Assembly: GCA_015068425.1 (NCBI GenBank)
Contig: SVKK01000008.1
Span: forward strand, 1 to 64,000
Length of the DNA stretch: 64,000 nt
Source of the DNA: Oscillospiraceae bacterium
Lineage (GTDB): Bacteria > Bacillota > Clostridia > Oscillospirales > Oscillospiraceae
Reading direction: 5' to 3'
Shown here: positions 33,383 to 42,467 of the stretch, piece after piece
Layout: each line of letters starts with the position of its first letter
Numbering within the stretch: the first letter of the stretch is position 1
Translations under genes and position numbers: made by a program
The notes under the pieces: model-generated
What the model saw: only the letters and a program-made list of their open reading frames with translations
Told to the model about the DNA's origin: nothing
Databases searched by the model: none

Positions 33383-35029
33383 TCACAGTCTTGTGTCGGG
33401 CAAGCCGCAGAAGGGATCTACGGGACTGATGCCCTTAAATTCACTGCGGCCCATGAGCTTTTCAATGGTAAGTCGGATGGTGGTACGGGTGGCAGTATAG
33501 GCGTTTATATATGTGCGTATCATGGGCACATCCTGCAGGTGATAGGGATTCGCAAGAGACACAAAAATGCTGGTCTCCTCATTTATGAAGCGGGGAATAT
33601 CCAAAGCGTGCTTGGGGCACCAGTTGATGCGCACCGTGGTCTGGTTGCTGGCCTGCTCATAATTTGCCATGTAGAGGGTCAGCCTGCTTTTATCCAGCTT
33701 AGCGCTGCCGTGGAGATCGTCGGCAAAAGGCTCGTAGCACTCCACTTTGAAGCCCTCAGTTTCCAATATTTCTTTCGTTATGGCCTTTACGGAGCCATCA
33801 AGGATGTCATCCTTGCCAAGAGTAATAAGCCGTACAGTGGGGAATTTTTCGGGGCTTATGGGCAGTGCCTCCGGCTCACGGCTCTTCACAAGGGTGATTG
33901 CCTTGTCGGCGCACTCCTCATGCCATTTGGCGGCGGCGACCTCCTCCTCAAGAGGTTTTTCAAAGCAAACCTTTACCTTCAGAGCCAGTATTCTGGTGAC
34001 AGCCTCGTCAAGGCGCTCTCTGCTTAGCCTGCCATCAGCTATAGCTTCCAGAATATATCCGTAATCCTCCTCAAAGTCCGTGTTGAACACAAGCATATCA
34101 CAGCCCGCCATAATGGCGGCAGGCACAGCCTCGCGGCGGGGCTTATGCATACAGAAGCCGCCCATGATGGTGGCATCGGAGGTGATAAGTCCGTTGAAGC
34201 CCAGGATTCCTCTAAGCACCTTTTTAAGCAACGTGGGATTCATAGAGGCGGGTGCCATGGCCTCGGCATCGCTTATGGAACCATCTGCATCCCTTGCCAC
34301 ATGGGGCTGGGCTATGTGGCCCACCATAACACTCATAAGGTCATTTTTTATGAGGTTTTCATAGACCTTGCCGTAGGTATCGTACCACTTGTCGGCTGAG
34401 ATGGTATTATAGGTCACATGGAGATGGTGATCTCTGTGGTCCACTCCATCGCCGGGGAAGTGCTTGGCGCAGGCGGCAACTCCCCTGCTCTGTACGGCAG
34501 ACACATACTTCTCCGTGAAGCGCACCACCTTGTCCGTATCACTGCCGAAGCTGCGGACATTGGTGATAGGATTCATGTAGTTCATATCCAGATCGCAGAC
34601 GGGGGAATAGGTCCAGTTTATGCCGCATTTTCTGCCTTCAACGGCACAGACAGCGCCGAAGTGCTCAACGACCTTCTCATCGCTGCTGGCAGCGGAAAGC
34701 ATGGGCCAGCCGAAGAGAGTTCCGTCACTCATACCGCCGGAGCCGCCCTCTTCGAGATTCGCCGCCTTCAAAAGGGGTATTTTTGCTACCTCGTCAAGGG
34801 GCGCGAAGTCTGCTTTTATACCCTCGCAATCCTTTACGGGACGGAATAGTATACTGCCCACCTTGCCCTTTGCAACCATGTCTTTCAGGGTTTCGGGTGA
34901 ATAGTCGCCCCCCATGACGCAGAAAAGCTGTCCTGCTTTTTCCTCATCGCTGAGGGAAACAAGGCTTTCTCTCACCCAAGCAAGCTGTTCGTCGCTGAGA
35001 TAAAAGGGTTTTTCTTTCAAATATGTCAT
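33383..35029 (-). CDS. Glycoside hydrolase family 3 protein (beta-N-acetylhexosaminidase-like)
   Basis: A 548-residue GH3 enzyme without a signal peptide, so cytosolic. The motif KHFPGDGVDHRDHH (around residues 194-207) is the NagZ-type hallmark, where a His in the flexible loop is the acid/base, and LITSDATIMGGF carries the likely Asp nucleophile. A second, C-terminal alpha/beta domain of about 150 residues follows the catalytic barrel. AAGGAG lies 6 nt upstream of the start. It sits between an MFS carrier and a YdjC-type deacetylase, which points to import and cleavage of a GlcNAc-containing oligosaccharide. Confidence 0.85.
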   Translation of the reverse strand: MTYLKEKPFYLSDEQLAWVRESLVSLSDEEKAGQLFCVMGGDYSPETLKDMVAKGKVGSILFRPVKDCEGIKADFAPLDEVAKIPLLKAANLEEGGSGGMSDGTLFGWPMLSAASSDEKVVEHFGAVCAVEGRKCGINWTYSPVCDLDMNYMNPITNVRSFGSDTDKVVRFTEKYVSAVQSRGVAACAKHFPGDGVDHRDHHLHVTYNTISADKWYDTYGKVYENLIKNDLMSVMVGHIAQPHVARDADGSISDAEAMAPASMNPTLLKKVLRGILGFNGLITSDATIMGGFCMHKPRREAVPAAIMAGCDMLVFNTDFEEDYGYILEAIADGRLSRERLDEAVTRILALKVKVCFEKPLEEEVAAAKWHEECADKAITLVKSREPEALPISPEKFPTVRLITLGKDDILDGSVKAITKEILETEGFKVECYEPFADDLHGSAKLDKSRLTLYMANYEQASNQTTVRINWCPKHALDIPRFINEETSIFVSLANPYHLQDVPMIRTYINAYTATRTTIRLTIEKLMGRSEFKGISPVDPFCGLPDTRL

Positions 35030-35038
35030 AGTCTCTCC

Positions 35039-36016
35039 TTATATCATGCAAAGGGGGCTGCCTATCTCTTTGAGATGCTCCTGATATTCATTGGTACCGT
35101 ATAGGGCATCACGGAAGTTAATAAGCTCTATTTTATTTTCAATAATCCAGTTTTTCAGTCTGTCGTCGCACAGCGCCGCAACATCCTGACAGCGGGCCAC
35201 TGTAAACTGTCGGGCTCTGGGACGGTTCATGCGTTCACCCAGACGGTAGACAAAATAGTCCACATAGCCGGGATGCCAGGACTGCTCCACTATAGTGTCA
35301 TCACTCAGCTGAAGTATACCGGCGCGGTCCTCGGTGTAGTAGAGCACCGGGTCATAGTTATTTTCAATATCTGAGATGGAATCGGTGAGAAGGTCAATAT
35401 AGGCAAGGCCGCCGTCAAGAACCAGAATGTTCTTTTCCTTCCACTCTGGGGCAGCCTCACCGGCATGCATTCCCTTGGGATTATAGAGGAAAGCCCATTC
35501 CTCTCCTCTCTCACGGCCCGCCATAATACGCTCAGCATTTCTGGGGTCGCTGGCAAGGCGGCTGGCAAAGCGTATGGGTATATTCTTGTCCACCTGCACC
35601 TTTTCCATGGCCTTGGCCCAAATGCCATTACCGGGGATGTTGGCGCCGGTGTCGGGGTAGCGACCCAACACCTCTCTGCAAAGTTCAAGCTGGGCGCTGA
35701 GTTCAGCCACGGCCTCGTCAAAGCTGATGTCCTCTGCCTGACGCAGATCCTCCCGGAAGCGTCCGTCAAACTCTCCGCCGTGTTCCACAAGAGAGGGCAC
35801 CTTGTCGGCCCCCAGCACGGGGGAGCACCACATATGGGCATGCCAGCCCACACTTATCCAGGGATAATCCCTCAGTCTTTTGAGCGCATCCACAGCACCG
35901 GGAGCGTCCAGCATAACGTCAGCGGCGGTGGCTACTCCCTTGTCAAAGGTTTCAAAAGTGCCGATATTACATACATCGGTAAACCCGACATCGTCGGCGC
36001 GGATTATCATTTTCAT
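35039..36016 (-). CDS. YdjC/ChbG-type carbohydrate deacetylase
   Basis: A 325-residue protein that opens with the family metal motif IIRADDVGFTDVCN (residues 4-17, Asp-Asp) and WHAHMW (around residues 58-63, metal His). It has the general NodB-like barrel of the ChbG group, which removes acetyl from diacetylchitobiose or related amino sugars. It is encoded 9 nt before the GH3 gene, so deacetylation and glycosidic cleavage are likely linked. The C-terminal FRDALYGTNEYQEHL is not diagnostic. Confidence 0.8.
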   Translation of the reverse strand: MKMIIRADDVGFTDVCNIGTFETFDKGVATAADVMLDAPGAVDALKRLRDYPWISVGWHAHMWCSPVLGADKVPSLVEHGGEFDGRFREDLRQAEDISFDEAVAELSAQLELCREVLGRYPDTGANIPGNGIWAKAMEKVQVDKNIPIRFASRLASDPRNAERIMAGRERGEEWAFLYNPKGMHAGEAAPEWKEKNILVLDGGLAYIDLLTDSISDIENNYDPVLYYTEDRAGILQLSDDTIVEQSWHPGYVDYFVYRLGERMNRPRARQFTVARCQDVAALCDDRLKNWIIENKIELINFRDALYGTNEYQEHLKEIGSPLCMI

Positions 36017-36034
36017 ATCTAGCTTCTGCCTTTC

Positions 36035-36901
36035 TCAATGTTTGTTCGGTTTAAAATTACGCCTGCGCTCTTCACTTCTGCATCTGACCTCGGCCTTGTC
36101 ATAGTCGAGAGGCTTTGCTCTCAGCTGTCTTATAAATGCATCGGCAAGCTCCACCCATTTCCCCATTGGTTCTCCTCTGCCGAGAGCATAGGCATGGCCG
36201 CCGCAGCCGAAGAGATGAACCTCATGGGCGATTCCGCTGGCTGCCAAAGCCTGAGAATACTCTATGCTTTCCCTGACAGGTACCATGGGGTCTGTGATAC
36301 TGTGGAACAGGAATGTGGGCGGTGTCTGTGCTCCAATAAGTTCACTGGCCATATAGCGGTGAAGTTCCTCTTCGGAGTAATGATCCTTATCTCCGTAGAT
36401 AGCCTTCATTATGATCTCATCCTGACTGAGCTCAGTTGCCGCATAGCCGAGAACACACACATCAGGTCTCAGTTCCTCTGCCCTGTCCGCTATGCCTTCT
36501 CCGATCTCAGGCTTATCCCAAAGGCTGCTGTAGCAAGCGGCAAGATGGCCTCCTGCAGAAAAGCCGATTATCACAAGGGGAATGTTGCCCTTTGTTTTTC
36601 TTATGTAGGTCACAGCCGCAGCAACCTCACGCAAAGGCTCCGGAAAGAAAGTATGGAGGTTTACTTCTCCACCCATATTCTCGGGGCTTCCGAATCTTGT
36701 GGAATACCGCAGCACATAAGCGCAGTATCCCATGTCCGCAAATCGCTCCGCAACCGGCATACCTTCCGGGGGTGCACACATATTGTAGCCCCCGCCCGGT
36801 AAAATCAGCACGGCAATATCACCGTTACCGTCGCCGCAGCAAGTAAGGCTTACGCTTTCATCCGCGGGCCAGATTTTAATCTCATTCATTTCTCTGTTCA
36901 T
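36035..36901 (-). CDS. Alpha/beta hydrolase (acetyl-esterase type)
   Basis: A 288-residue hydrolase with the oxyanion loop LILPGGGYNM (around residues 32-41), nucleophile elbow GFSAGGH (around 112-118), Asp in SITDPMVP and His in GCGGHAYA (around 238-245). This is the BD-FAE/xylan-esterase-like pattern that removes acetyl or acyl groups from sugars. The start overlaps the upstream esterase stop by 4 nt. The last 25 residues are rich in Arg/Lys. Confidence 0.85.
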   Translation of the reverse strand: MNREMNEIKIWPADESVSLTCCGDGNGDIAVLILPGGGYNMCAPPEGMPVAERFADMGYCAYVLRYSTRFGSPENMGGEVNLHTFFPEPLREVAAAVTYIRKTKGNIPLVIIGFSAGGHLAACYSSLWDKPEIGEGIADRAEELRPDVCVLGYAATELSQDEIIMKAIYGDKDHYSEEELHRYMASELIGAQTPPTFLFHSITDPMVPVRESIEYSQALAASGIAHEVHLFGCGGHAYALGRGEPMGKWVELADAFIRQLRAKPLDYDKAEVRCRSEERRRNFKPNKH

Positions 36902-38553
36902 ACTGTTTTATCAAGCTCGATAATTCTGCCGTCTTTCCCTCTTGCAAAGCGACGGAGAAATTCCCAGCTCAGCTGGGCCATATTTGGCGTTATCATATGG
37001 GGCAGATTGTCAAGGCTCACAAAGCGCAGCTGCCATTTTCCATACTTATTCTGAACATCGGCAACATACACTTCGTGCCCCATGGAGTAGCGAACTTCCG
37101 TGCGGTCGGCGCAAACTCCGTTTTTGCGTTGGGCGATGTCTGAGCTTTGCAGCGCAGCTTCAACTTCCTCTGCACTCTTCTCCGGGCAGTTGAAGGCCAC
37201 GAGTCTGCGGCGGTAGGCCTCGATAGCCTGCTTGCGCTCCCTTGTGCCCGGTTGGGTGTGGGGGAACACATTTTCTATCTGGCCGCAGATATTGATAAGG
37301 GGCAGCTCGTTTGCCTTGAATATCTCGACCATTTCGTCGGTGACGGGAACGGATTCGTGGGCATAGAGGGGAGATGCAATTCCGTGCCTGTCGTTCAGCG
37401 TAGCAATGGCGGCAATGCGGTCAATATGGCGGCAGGCGAAGTCCAGTGCCAGATAGCCGTTGTGGCTTTGTCCGGTGATATACACCCGGCTCCTGTCAAT
37501 GGGATAAGAATCCATGACATGGTCCATTATCTCCACCAGCAGCTCATTGTCCTCGGGCGACTCCATGGCAAAGAACAATATCATGCACTCCTGCATAGCC
37601 ACAAGCTCCAGGTGTCCGGAATAAAACTGCAGAGCCGTCAGGGCGTGGAACTCATTGCTGGTGCGAACCTCCTTCATGCAGATAAAAAGAGGCAGCTTTT
37701 TATCGCAGCCTATGGGGCTGGCGGTGAGATACCTCTCTCCTTTCATAAAGTGGCCCTCCAGTCTGATACCCTTTTCCTCAAGCTGAGCAAGGAGCCGGGG
37801 ATCATCCCAGCGGCGGAAGTCATATTCCATTCTCATACCCTCCGCCATAGCCTTGCCCAAGGGAGAATGAATGAGCTTTTGAAGATCAAATTCCGGATTG
37901 CGCTTATTCAGCCCACCGCAGATATACTGGTGCCCCACATAGGCCTGCCACTGGTCATCAATATTCAATACACGCAGGCCATAGAAATCCTCTCCCCCGG
38001 GAAAGCTGTCCTCAGGCAGACCGCTGAGATCCATATATATGGGCTTCAGGTCCAGTCTCCACAGGGCGGAAACTTCCATAAGGATGTCGGTAAAGATGCC
38101 GCTGCCAAAGGGGGCGTTGGTCACCAGATACACAAGCGCAAAGCCACTTTCCGCTGCCTTTGCATTATGCCCGGCATAATAAGCCATTGTGTCCATGGCC
38201 CAGTTTTCGTCGGACATATCCACGCTGTGATAGCGCAGTACAACAGGGGTGTCTGCCTTTGCCTCCTTGGGAATAAGGGCGACCCATGCCATAAAGCCCA
38301 TACTGGTCACATGGAATTTGAGGCCCATTTCCTCGAGAGCCGCCACTACCTCGGGATAAACCCGAACATTGCTTTTGGCATTGTATTCGCCGTCAGTCCT
38401 GCCGCTGTGCAGTCCCAGGGAAGCCTTGGGCCGAACTGCTTCAAACATATATTTGCAGAGCTTATTCACAAGAGGCTGCACCGGGGCCTCACGCCCCTGC
38501 CATGTGGCATCATCCCACATATTGATATCTGGATAGATATAGGAAAAAGACAT
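36898..38553 (-). CDS. Alpha/beta hydrolase with atypical GQSHNG nucleophile elbow
   Basis: A 551-residue cytosolic protein (no signal). ATG at 38553 is used because the TATAAT box at 38585-38590 would start transcription near 38577, inside the longer frame that begins at 38580. The elbow ITGQSHNGYLAL is near residue 370, with N in place of the last Gly of GxSxG. The C-terminal LDNLPHMITPNMAQLSWEFLRRFAR aligns with the similar end of the esterase at 53278-54510. Its long N-terminal half (residues 1-350) has no motif that I recognise. First gene of the esterase/deacetylase/GH3 operon. Confidence 0.75.
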   Translation of the reverse strand: MSFSYIYPDINMWDDATWQGREAPVQPLVNKLCKYMFEAVRPKASLGLHSGRTDGEYNAKSNVRVYPEVVAALEEMGLKFHVTSMGFMAWVALIPKEAKADTPVVLRYHSVDMSDENWAMDTMAYYAGHNAKAAESGFALVYLVTNAPFGSGIFTDILMEVSALWRLDLKPIYMDLSGLPEDSFPGGEDFYGLRVLNIDDQWQAYVGHQYICGGLNKRNPEFDLQKLIHSPLGKAMAEGMRMEYDFRRWDDPRLLAQLEEKGIRLEGHFMKGERYLTASPIGCDKKLPLFICMKEVRTSNEFHALTALQFYSGHLELVAMQECMILFFAMESPEDNELLVEIMDHVMDSYPIDRSRVYITGQSHNGYLALDFACRHIDRIAAIATLNDRHGIASPLYAHESVPVTDEMVEIFKANELPLINICGQIENVFPHTQPGTRERKQAIEAYRRRLVAFNCPEKSAEEVEAALQSSDIAQRKNGVCADRTEVRYSMGHEVYVADVQNKYGKWQLRFVSLDNLPHMITPNMAQLSWEFLRRFARGKDGRIIELDKTV

Positions 38554-38584
38554 ATTGCGCCCCACTTTCTGTATATTCAAGTTA

Positions 38585-38614
38585 ATTATACTTCACCCGC
38601 ATTTCATATTGCAA
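38585..38614 (-). promoter_or_regulatory. Sigma-A promoter of the esterase/GH3 operon
   Basis: On the minus strand TTGCAA (38609-38614), 18-nt spacer, TATAAT (38585-38590). It decides the start of the esterase gene at 38553. Confidence 0.7.
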
Positions 38615-38656
38615 GGTTTATTTTCTGATTATGCATAAATATTTTAAAATTAGGAA

Positions 38657-38685
38657 TTGCACTTTTCTTTTGCCTTTAGTATGAT
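38657..38685 (+). promoter_or_regulatory. Sigma-A promoter of the lactonase gene
   Basis: TTGCAC (38657-38662), 17-nt spacer, TATGAT (38680-38685), back to back with the esterase promoter. Confidence 0.65.
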
Positions 38686-38722
38686 ATATATGTGAATTTA
38701 TACGATTGGAGCGTGAAGTCTT

Positions 38723-39937
38723 TTGAGTAAGACATATTTATACATAAGCGGCTGGAAGGAGCATGGAGGAGCCCCGGGAATAGGCCTTATTTCCTTTGAC
38801 AAGGCCACCGGCGCCATGACATATATGGGCAAGCAGCATCAGGATCTTTCCTGCAACTGCACCGCTCTGGACAAGGAGAACAACATCCTCTATATCACCA
38901 ACGAGCTTCACGAAAATCCCGATTTTATCAAGGGAGGCGGCGGTTTGATTTATGCATTTTCGGTAAATACCGAAGACGGCAGTCTCAGCCAGCTCAGCCG
39001 GGTCTACGCCTGTGCACCATGTCCCTGCTTCATAGCTCTGGACAAGACAAAAAAGTATCTTCTTTTGGCCAACCACTCCGGCTTCAATGTGGTAACCAAG
39101 GCTGTCAAGGGCGAGGACGGTTACTACCACATGGAGCGCATTTTTGACGACTGCTCCGTCTGTCTCTTCCGTCTGAATCCCGATGGCAGTATTGGCCCCA
39201 TGGTGGATGTGCATAACCACGATGCCTATCCCGTTGAGGGCAGGGCCCTCCACTCCCGCCCCCACACCATTCTCCCCAGCCCCGACGGCAGGTTCTTCGC
39301 CTGCTGTGACAAGGGCGACAGCCATATATATTTCTACACCCTTGATTATGAAAACGAGAAGCTGGTAGTCGCCTCAGAGCCTTACGCAGAAAAGGCAGGC
39401 AGCGCTCCCCGCTACTGCGCCTTCCATCCCACCAAGCCCTTTTTTTATCACAATCACGAGCGCAGCATGGATGTGGCAGCATTCAGCTATGATGAAGCGG
39501 GAGTTCTTTCTCCCATAAATGTTATAAGCTCTCTGGCTCCCGATGTGCCCACAGGAAAAACTCCCGAAACCAGAGAATATCTCCACGGCCGGTATGTGGA
39601 CCCTCCCGCCGACGGCTTCATGCCTCTTGAGCAGCAGGGCTTCGTTATCCACCCCAGCGGAAAGTGGATATATGACATGCTCAACGGTGCCGATGCTGTA
39701 AGCGTCCTCGCCATCGATCAGGACAGCGGCGAGCTGTCATTGGCCCAAACAAAGCCCGTTGACGGGCGCTGGGTGCGGGGCTGCGCCGTGTCTCCCGACG
39801 GGCGTTTCCTCATTGTTACCTGCCTCCAGAGCGGCGATGTTTACAGCTATCCCATTGGCGAGGACGGTCTCCTTGGCGACGCTGTCAGCCATGTAGTCTG
39901 TCCCGGCGGTTCCTACGCCACCTTCTTTGAGGCATAA
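38723..39937 (+). CDS. Lactonase family beta-propeller (6-phosphogluconolactonase-like)
   Basis: A 404-residue seven-bladed propeller of the YbhE/Pgl type, which hydrolyses sugar-acid lactones. Blade repeats of the form 'D-x-SGELSLAQTKPV', 'SPDGRFLIVTCLQSGDV' and 'NCTALDKENNILYITNELHE' are visible. The start codon is TTG, with GGAGCG some 11 nt upstream; a nearby GTG at 38713 reads into a stop after five codons. Followed by a terminator, so monocistronic. It could open the lactone made by one of the sugar dehydrogenases in this window. Confidence 0.82.
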   Translation: MSKTYLYISGWKEHGGAPGIGLISFDKATGAMTYMGKQHQDLSCNCTALDKENNILYITNELHENPDFIKGGGGLIYAFSVNTEDGSLSQLSRVYACAPCPCFIALDKTKKYLLLANHSGFNVVTKAVKGEDGYYHMERIFDDCSVCLFRLNPDGSIGPMVDVHNHDAYPVEGRALHSRPHTILPSPDGRFFACCDKGDSHIYFYTLDYENEKLVVASEPYAEKAGSAPRYCAFHPTKPFFYHNHERSMDVAAFSYDEAGVLSPINVISSLAPDVPTGKTPETREYLHGRYVDPPADGFMPLEQQGFVIHPSGKWIYDMLNGADAVSVLAIDQDSGELSLAQTKPVDGRWVRGCAVSPDGRFLIVTCLQSGDVYSYPIGEDGLLGDAVSHVVCPGGSYATFFEA

Positions 39938-39942
39938 AAAAC

Positions 39943-39975
39943 CACCGCCGCAGCTTTTTTCAAGCCGCGGCGGTG
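39943..39975. terminator. Bidirectional terminator between convergent genes
   Basis: A 9-bp GC stem CACCGCCGC (39943-39951) with GCGGCGGTG (39967-39975), extended by four more pairs across one mismatch. A runs and U runs on both sides serve the lactonase and the leftward membrane-protein gene. Confidence 0.75.
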
Positions 39976-39978
39976 TAT

Positions 39979-40635
39979 TTACTCCCCTATCTCTACAGCG
40001 TCCCGGGGTGCGGTATTTTCATTTGCTACGGTTTTATACGGCGCATTGGCCTCCAGCCTGTTCAACATAACAGCCACGAGACCGGCCGCAAAATATAAGC
40101 CTATGCTGGTAAAATAGCTTGTCCAATCATCGGCGAAGAACAAATACATCACCGCTATCAGAGCGTTGAGCTCCAGAAACACGGCGGCACAGACGCTGCC
40201 GTATTTGAGGTTCCGGGAGGAGCTTTTCCAGTCGCCTACCGTCATTTTCCTTGGTGCGGTAAAAATACTCAGCAAACCTCCTAAAGTCCATGCAAGACCG
40301 ATAATAACGCCAAGCTGACTTATTGCAGAATACCATTTTTTGTTCAGGGACAGATCTCTGGCGGCGGCCATAAAAAAGAGCATGATAGCAAGCACATACA
40401 AAGCGCCGTAAAGGACGTGCAGACCAATGCGCTTTTCTTTCGCAAGATCAAGGGTGTAGTACTCCGCCGTATACACCCGTTTGATGACGGTTTTGCCCTT
40501 TGAGTTGGTAGTTTCAAACTCGGAATAACCCTCAAAATGGCGGTGGTACATCTTGCTGTGGTAGCCTCTGTCAAGAAGGTCGCTGTCCAGATTCGCTTTG
40601 CGTCTTATGCTTTTATTCAGTCTTTTCTTATTCAT
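39979..40635 (-). CDS. Hypothetical four-helix membrane protein
   Basis: A 218-residue protein with a basic cytoplasmic N-terminus (NKKRLNKSIRRK) and four hydrophobic segments (near residues 75-95, 110-130, 148-168 and 178-198). ATG at 40635 is chosen for AAAGGG 7 nt upstream. I do not recognise a family. It is divergent from the small protein at 40711-41124, with only 75 nt between the starts. Confidence 0.7.
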   Translation of the reverse strand: MNKKRLNKSIRRKANLDSDLLDRGYHSKMYHRHFEGYSEFETTNSKGKTVIKRVYTAEYYTLDLAKEKRIGLHVLYGALYVLAIMLFFMAAARDLSLNKKWYSAISQLGVIIGLAWTLGGLLSIFTAPRKMTVGDWKSSSRNLKYGSVCAAVFLELNALIAVMYLFFADDWTSYFTSIGLYFAAGLVAVMLNRLEANAPYKTVANENTAPRDAVEIGE

Positions 40636-40710
40636 AGGAAAACCCTTTACCAAATCATTGACTTGCGCCGGGCAAGGCGCTATTATTTAGAAAAAACACG
40701 AGGAATGCTT

Positions 40711-41124
40711 ATGAAGAGAAATAAAATCGCTAATATAATTATTATAGCAGCAATTTTCATCGGAGTCACCCTGTATTTTATTATTTCCGGCGGTGACACC
40801 ATGATTCTGGATTTTGAGGAGAGCACTCTCACCATCCACGGCGTCTCCGATTTCACCGAGACTGTCCAATACAGCGAGATAGAGTCCGCCGAGCTTATGG
40901 ACATTCCCGAGCTTGGAGTTATGGCAGAAGGCTACACCAAGGGCCAATACAGCTGCGGCACATGGGAAAACGAGCAGTACGGTTCCTATCGCCTGTTCAT
41001 AACCGACAAGGCCACAAACTGCATAAAACTCAAGCTTACAGACGGAAGAATAATCGTCTTCAACTACATTCAAAGCTACCACACTCAGGAAGTCCACGAG
41101 ATGCTGCTGGAATTTCTTGATTAA
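40711..41124 (+). CDS. Small membrane-anchored protein with PH-like domain
   Basis: A 137-residue protein with one transmembrane helix (residues 7-26). The rest is an external or cytosolic domain of beta strands (MILDFEESTLTIHG, FTETVQYSEIESAELMD, SYRLFITDKATNCIKLKLTDGRIIVFN) that resembles the bacterial PH domain. ATG at 40711 has AGGA 8 nt upstream; a second ATG at 40705 is too close to it. The function is unknown. Other readings of this stretch extend upstream into the divergent gene and are rejected. Confidence 0.6.
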   Translation: MKRNKIANIIIIAAIFIGVTLYFIISGGDTMILDFEESTLTIHGVSDFTETVQYSEIESAELMDIPELGVMAEGYTKGQYSCGTWENEQYGSYRLFITDKATNCIKLKLTDGRIIVFNYIQSYHTQEVHEMLLEFLD

Positions 41125-41138
41125 AACTTAATACTTTT

Positions 41139-41175
41139 ATAAGCCCCGGAGATTTAGCTCCGGGGCTTATTTTTT
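41139..41175 (+). terminator. Rho-independent terminator
   Basis: A 13-bp perfect stem (ATAAGCCCCGGAG 41139-41151 with 41158-41170) followed by TTTTTT. It ends the small membrane-protein gene and abuts the end of the leftward hydrolase gene. Confidence 0.88.
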
Positions 41176-42440
41176 CAGGCGAATCTCTTTTCCAGCCAGT
41201 CGGCTGCAAAGTCGAAGAGGTTTTTAACAGTATCGCCGAACTGTCCGGGATACTCCTCGCAGTCCCTTGCGGGGACAAGCATATGTGACGCGCCTTCCAC
41301 AAAGGCAAGGGTCTTATCCTCGGCGGCGGCATTTTCATAAATGCACTCGGCAGCAAGGAATTCATAACCGCCGGTCATACCCATAATGAGCAGGGGGCTG
41401 TGTATTCCCTTCACGTTGCCGGGAGTGCAGCAGAAACTGGAATCCCAGTCAACACCGTAAACATGGGTCTCATCATAGCCGAAGTCATCGGTGGTGCGCA
41501 CGCAGTTGCTGGCAAGATACTGCTTGACAGTAAGCTGGGCCGTACCCATACCGTAGACACCGGTAAAGGACTTGGCGCCTCTGGGCTTTCTGAGTGAGGG
41601 CACAACGCCCACGGAAACAGAGCCGTCTGCGTGGATAAGGGGCCACTCCCCTTTTGTGTGGCTCAGATAGCGAGTATCCTGGGGGAAGAGACGGTTATTG
41701 GGAGCCATCTGATTACCGCCGGTGAGAAGCCAGGGCTCATCATCCCTGTATGAGCCCTTACCGGAGTTTATGGCCTCAAGGCGCTCCAGCGCCCCGTCGA
41801 TAAGGCGGTTATTGCGCTTATGCTGGGCATAAAGATACTTCTTTACGAAGTCTTCATTGTAGCAGGCGCCGCCGTGGGCATATCCGTTGGCCTCGGAGCT
41901 GAGGTCATATTCGGGGTCAAGTTCAACACCGTTGCCCTCCTGCTTAACAGCAGGGTCAAGGCTGAGGAGAGTCATGGTGCCGTTGCCCCAGTTGGAGTCT
42001 ATGATCATAACGCCGTCAGCTGCCGGCAGGGGACCCACATCGCCCATGGGGACGATTTTTTCGCTTCCCCGGAAATACTCTGCACCGTTTTCAGCAGTGG
42101 CCTGGTAACAGCTCATAAGAGTTGCGCCGCCGCTGTGTCCAAGGATTACAACATTTTCAACGCCACTCAGACTCTTGAGATACTCAATACACTGTCTGAC
42201 ATCATCAAGCTTTTTATCAAGAGGCATCTGAGCCCGGCTCACATTTGCGCAAAGGGTTGGATAGCCATGGCTTGCCAGGGCCTGTCCGGCAGGGAATGTG
42301 AAGTAGTCACCGTCGGAATGCATGCACAGCACCGCAGTGCTTCTGCACTCTGCATCACATTCGGGAGTATACAGAAGACCGTTTATCCACATGCCCACAC
42401 GGACATAGGCGGATTTAACAGGATAATATATCTGACTCAT
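41175..42440 (-). CDS. Alpha/beta hydrolase family protein
   Basis: A 421-residue hydrolase without a signal peptide. The nucleophile elbow is GHSGGA (around residues 101-106), the catalytic Asp is expected after the SPLLIMGMTGG strand, and the His is probably GASHML near residue 390. A large lid of about 200 residues lies between. It is 27 nt after the OppF ATPase gene, so it is part of the peptide/oligosaccharide ABC operon and may act on the imported compound (amidase, peptidase or esterase). Confidence 0.78.
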   Translation of the reverse strand: MSQIYYPVKSAYVRVGMWINGLLYTPECDAECRSTAVLCMHSDGDYFTFPAGQALASHGYPTLCANVSRAQMPLDKKLDDVRQCIEYLKSLSGVENVVILGHSGGATLMSCYQATAENGAEYFRGSEKIVPMGDVGPLPAADGVMIIDSNWGNGTMTLLSLDPAVKQEGNGVELDPEYDLSSEANGYAHGGACYNEDFVKKYLYAQHKRNNRLIDGALERLEAINSGKGSYRDDEPWLLTGGNQMAPNNRLFPQDTRYLSHTKGEWPLIHADGSVSVGVVPSLRKPRGAKSFTGVYGMGTAQLTVKQYLASNCVRTTDDFGYDETHVYGVDWDSSFCCTPGNVKGIHSPLLIMGMTGGYEFLAAECIYENAAAEDKTLAFVEGASHMLVPARDCEEYPGQFGDTVKNLFDFAADWLEKRFA

Positions 42441-42467
42441 ATTAAATCATCCTTTCCTTTGTCCGTA

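Noticed and set aside
38554-38580. Longer start of the esterase gene at 38580.
   Set aside because: The TATAAT box at 38585-38590 would place the transcript start inside this extension, and no ribosome binding site precedes it.
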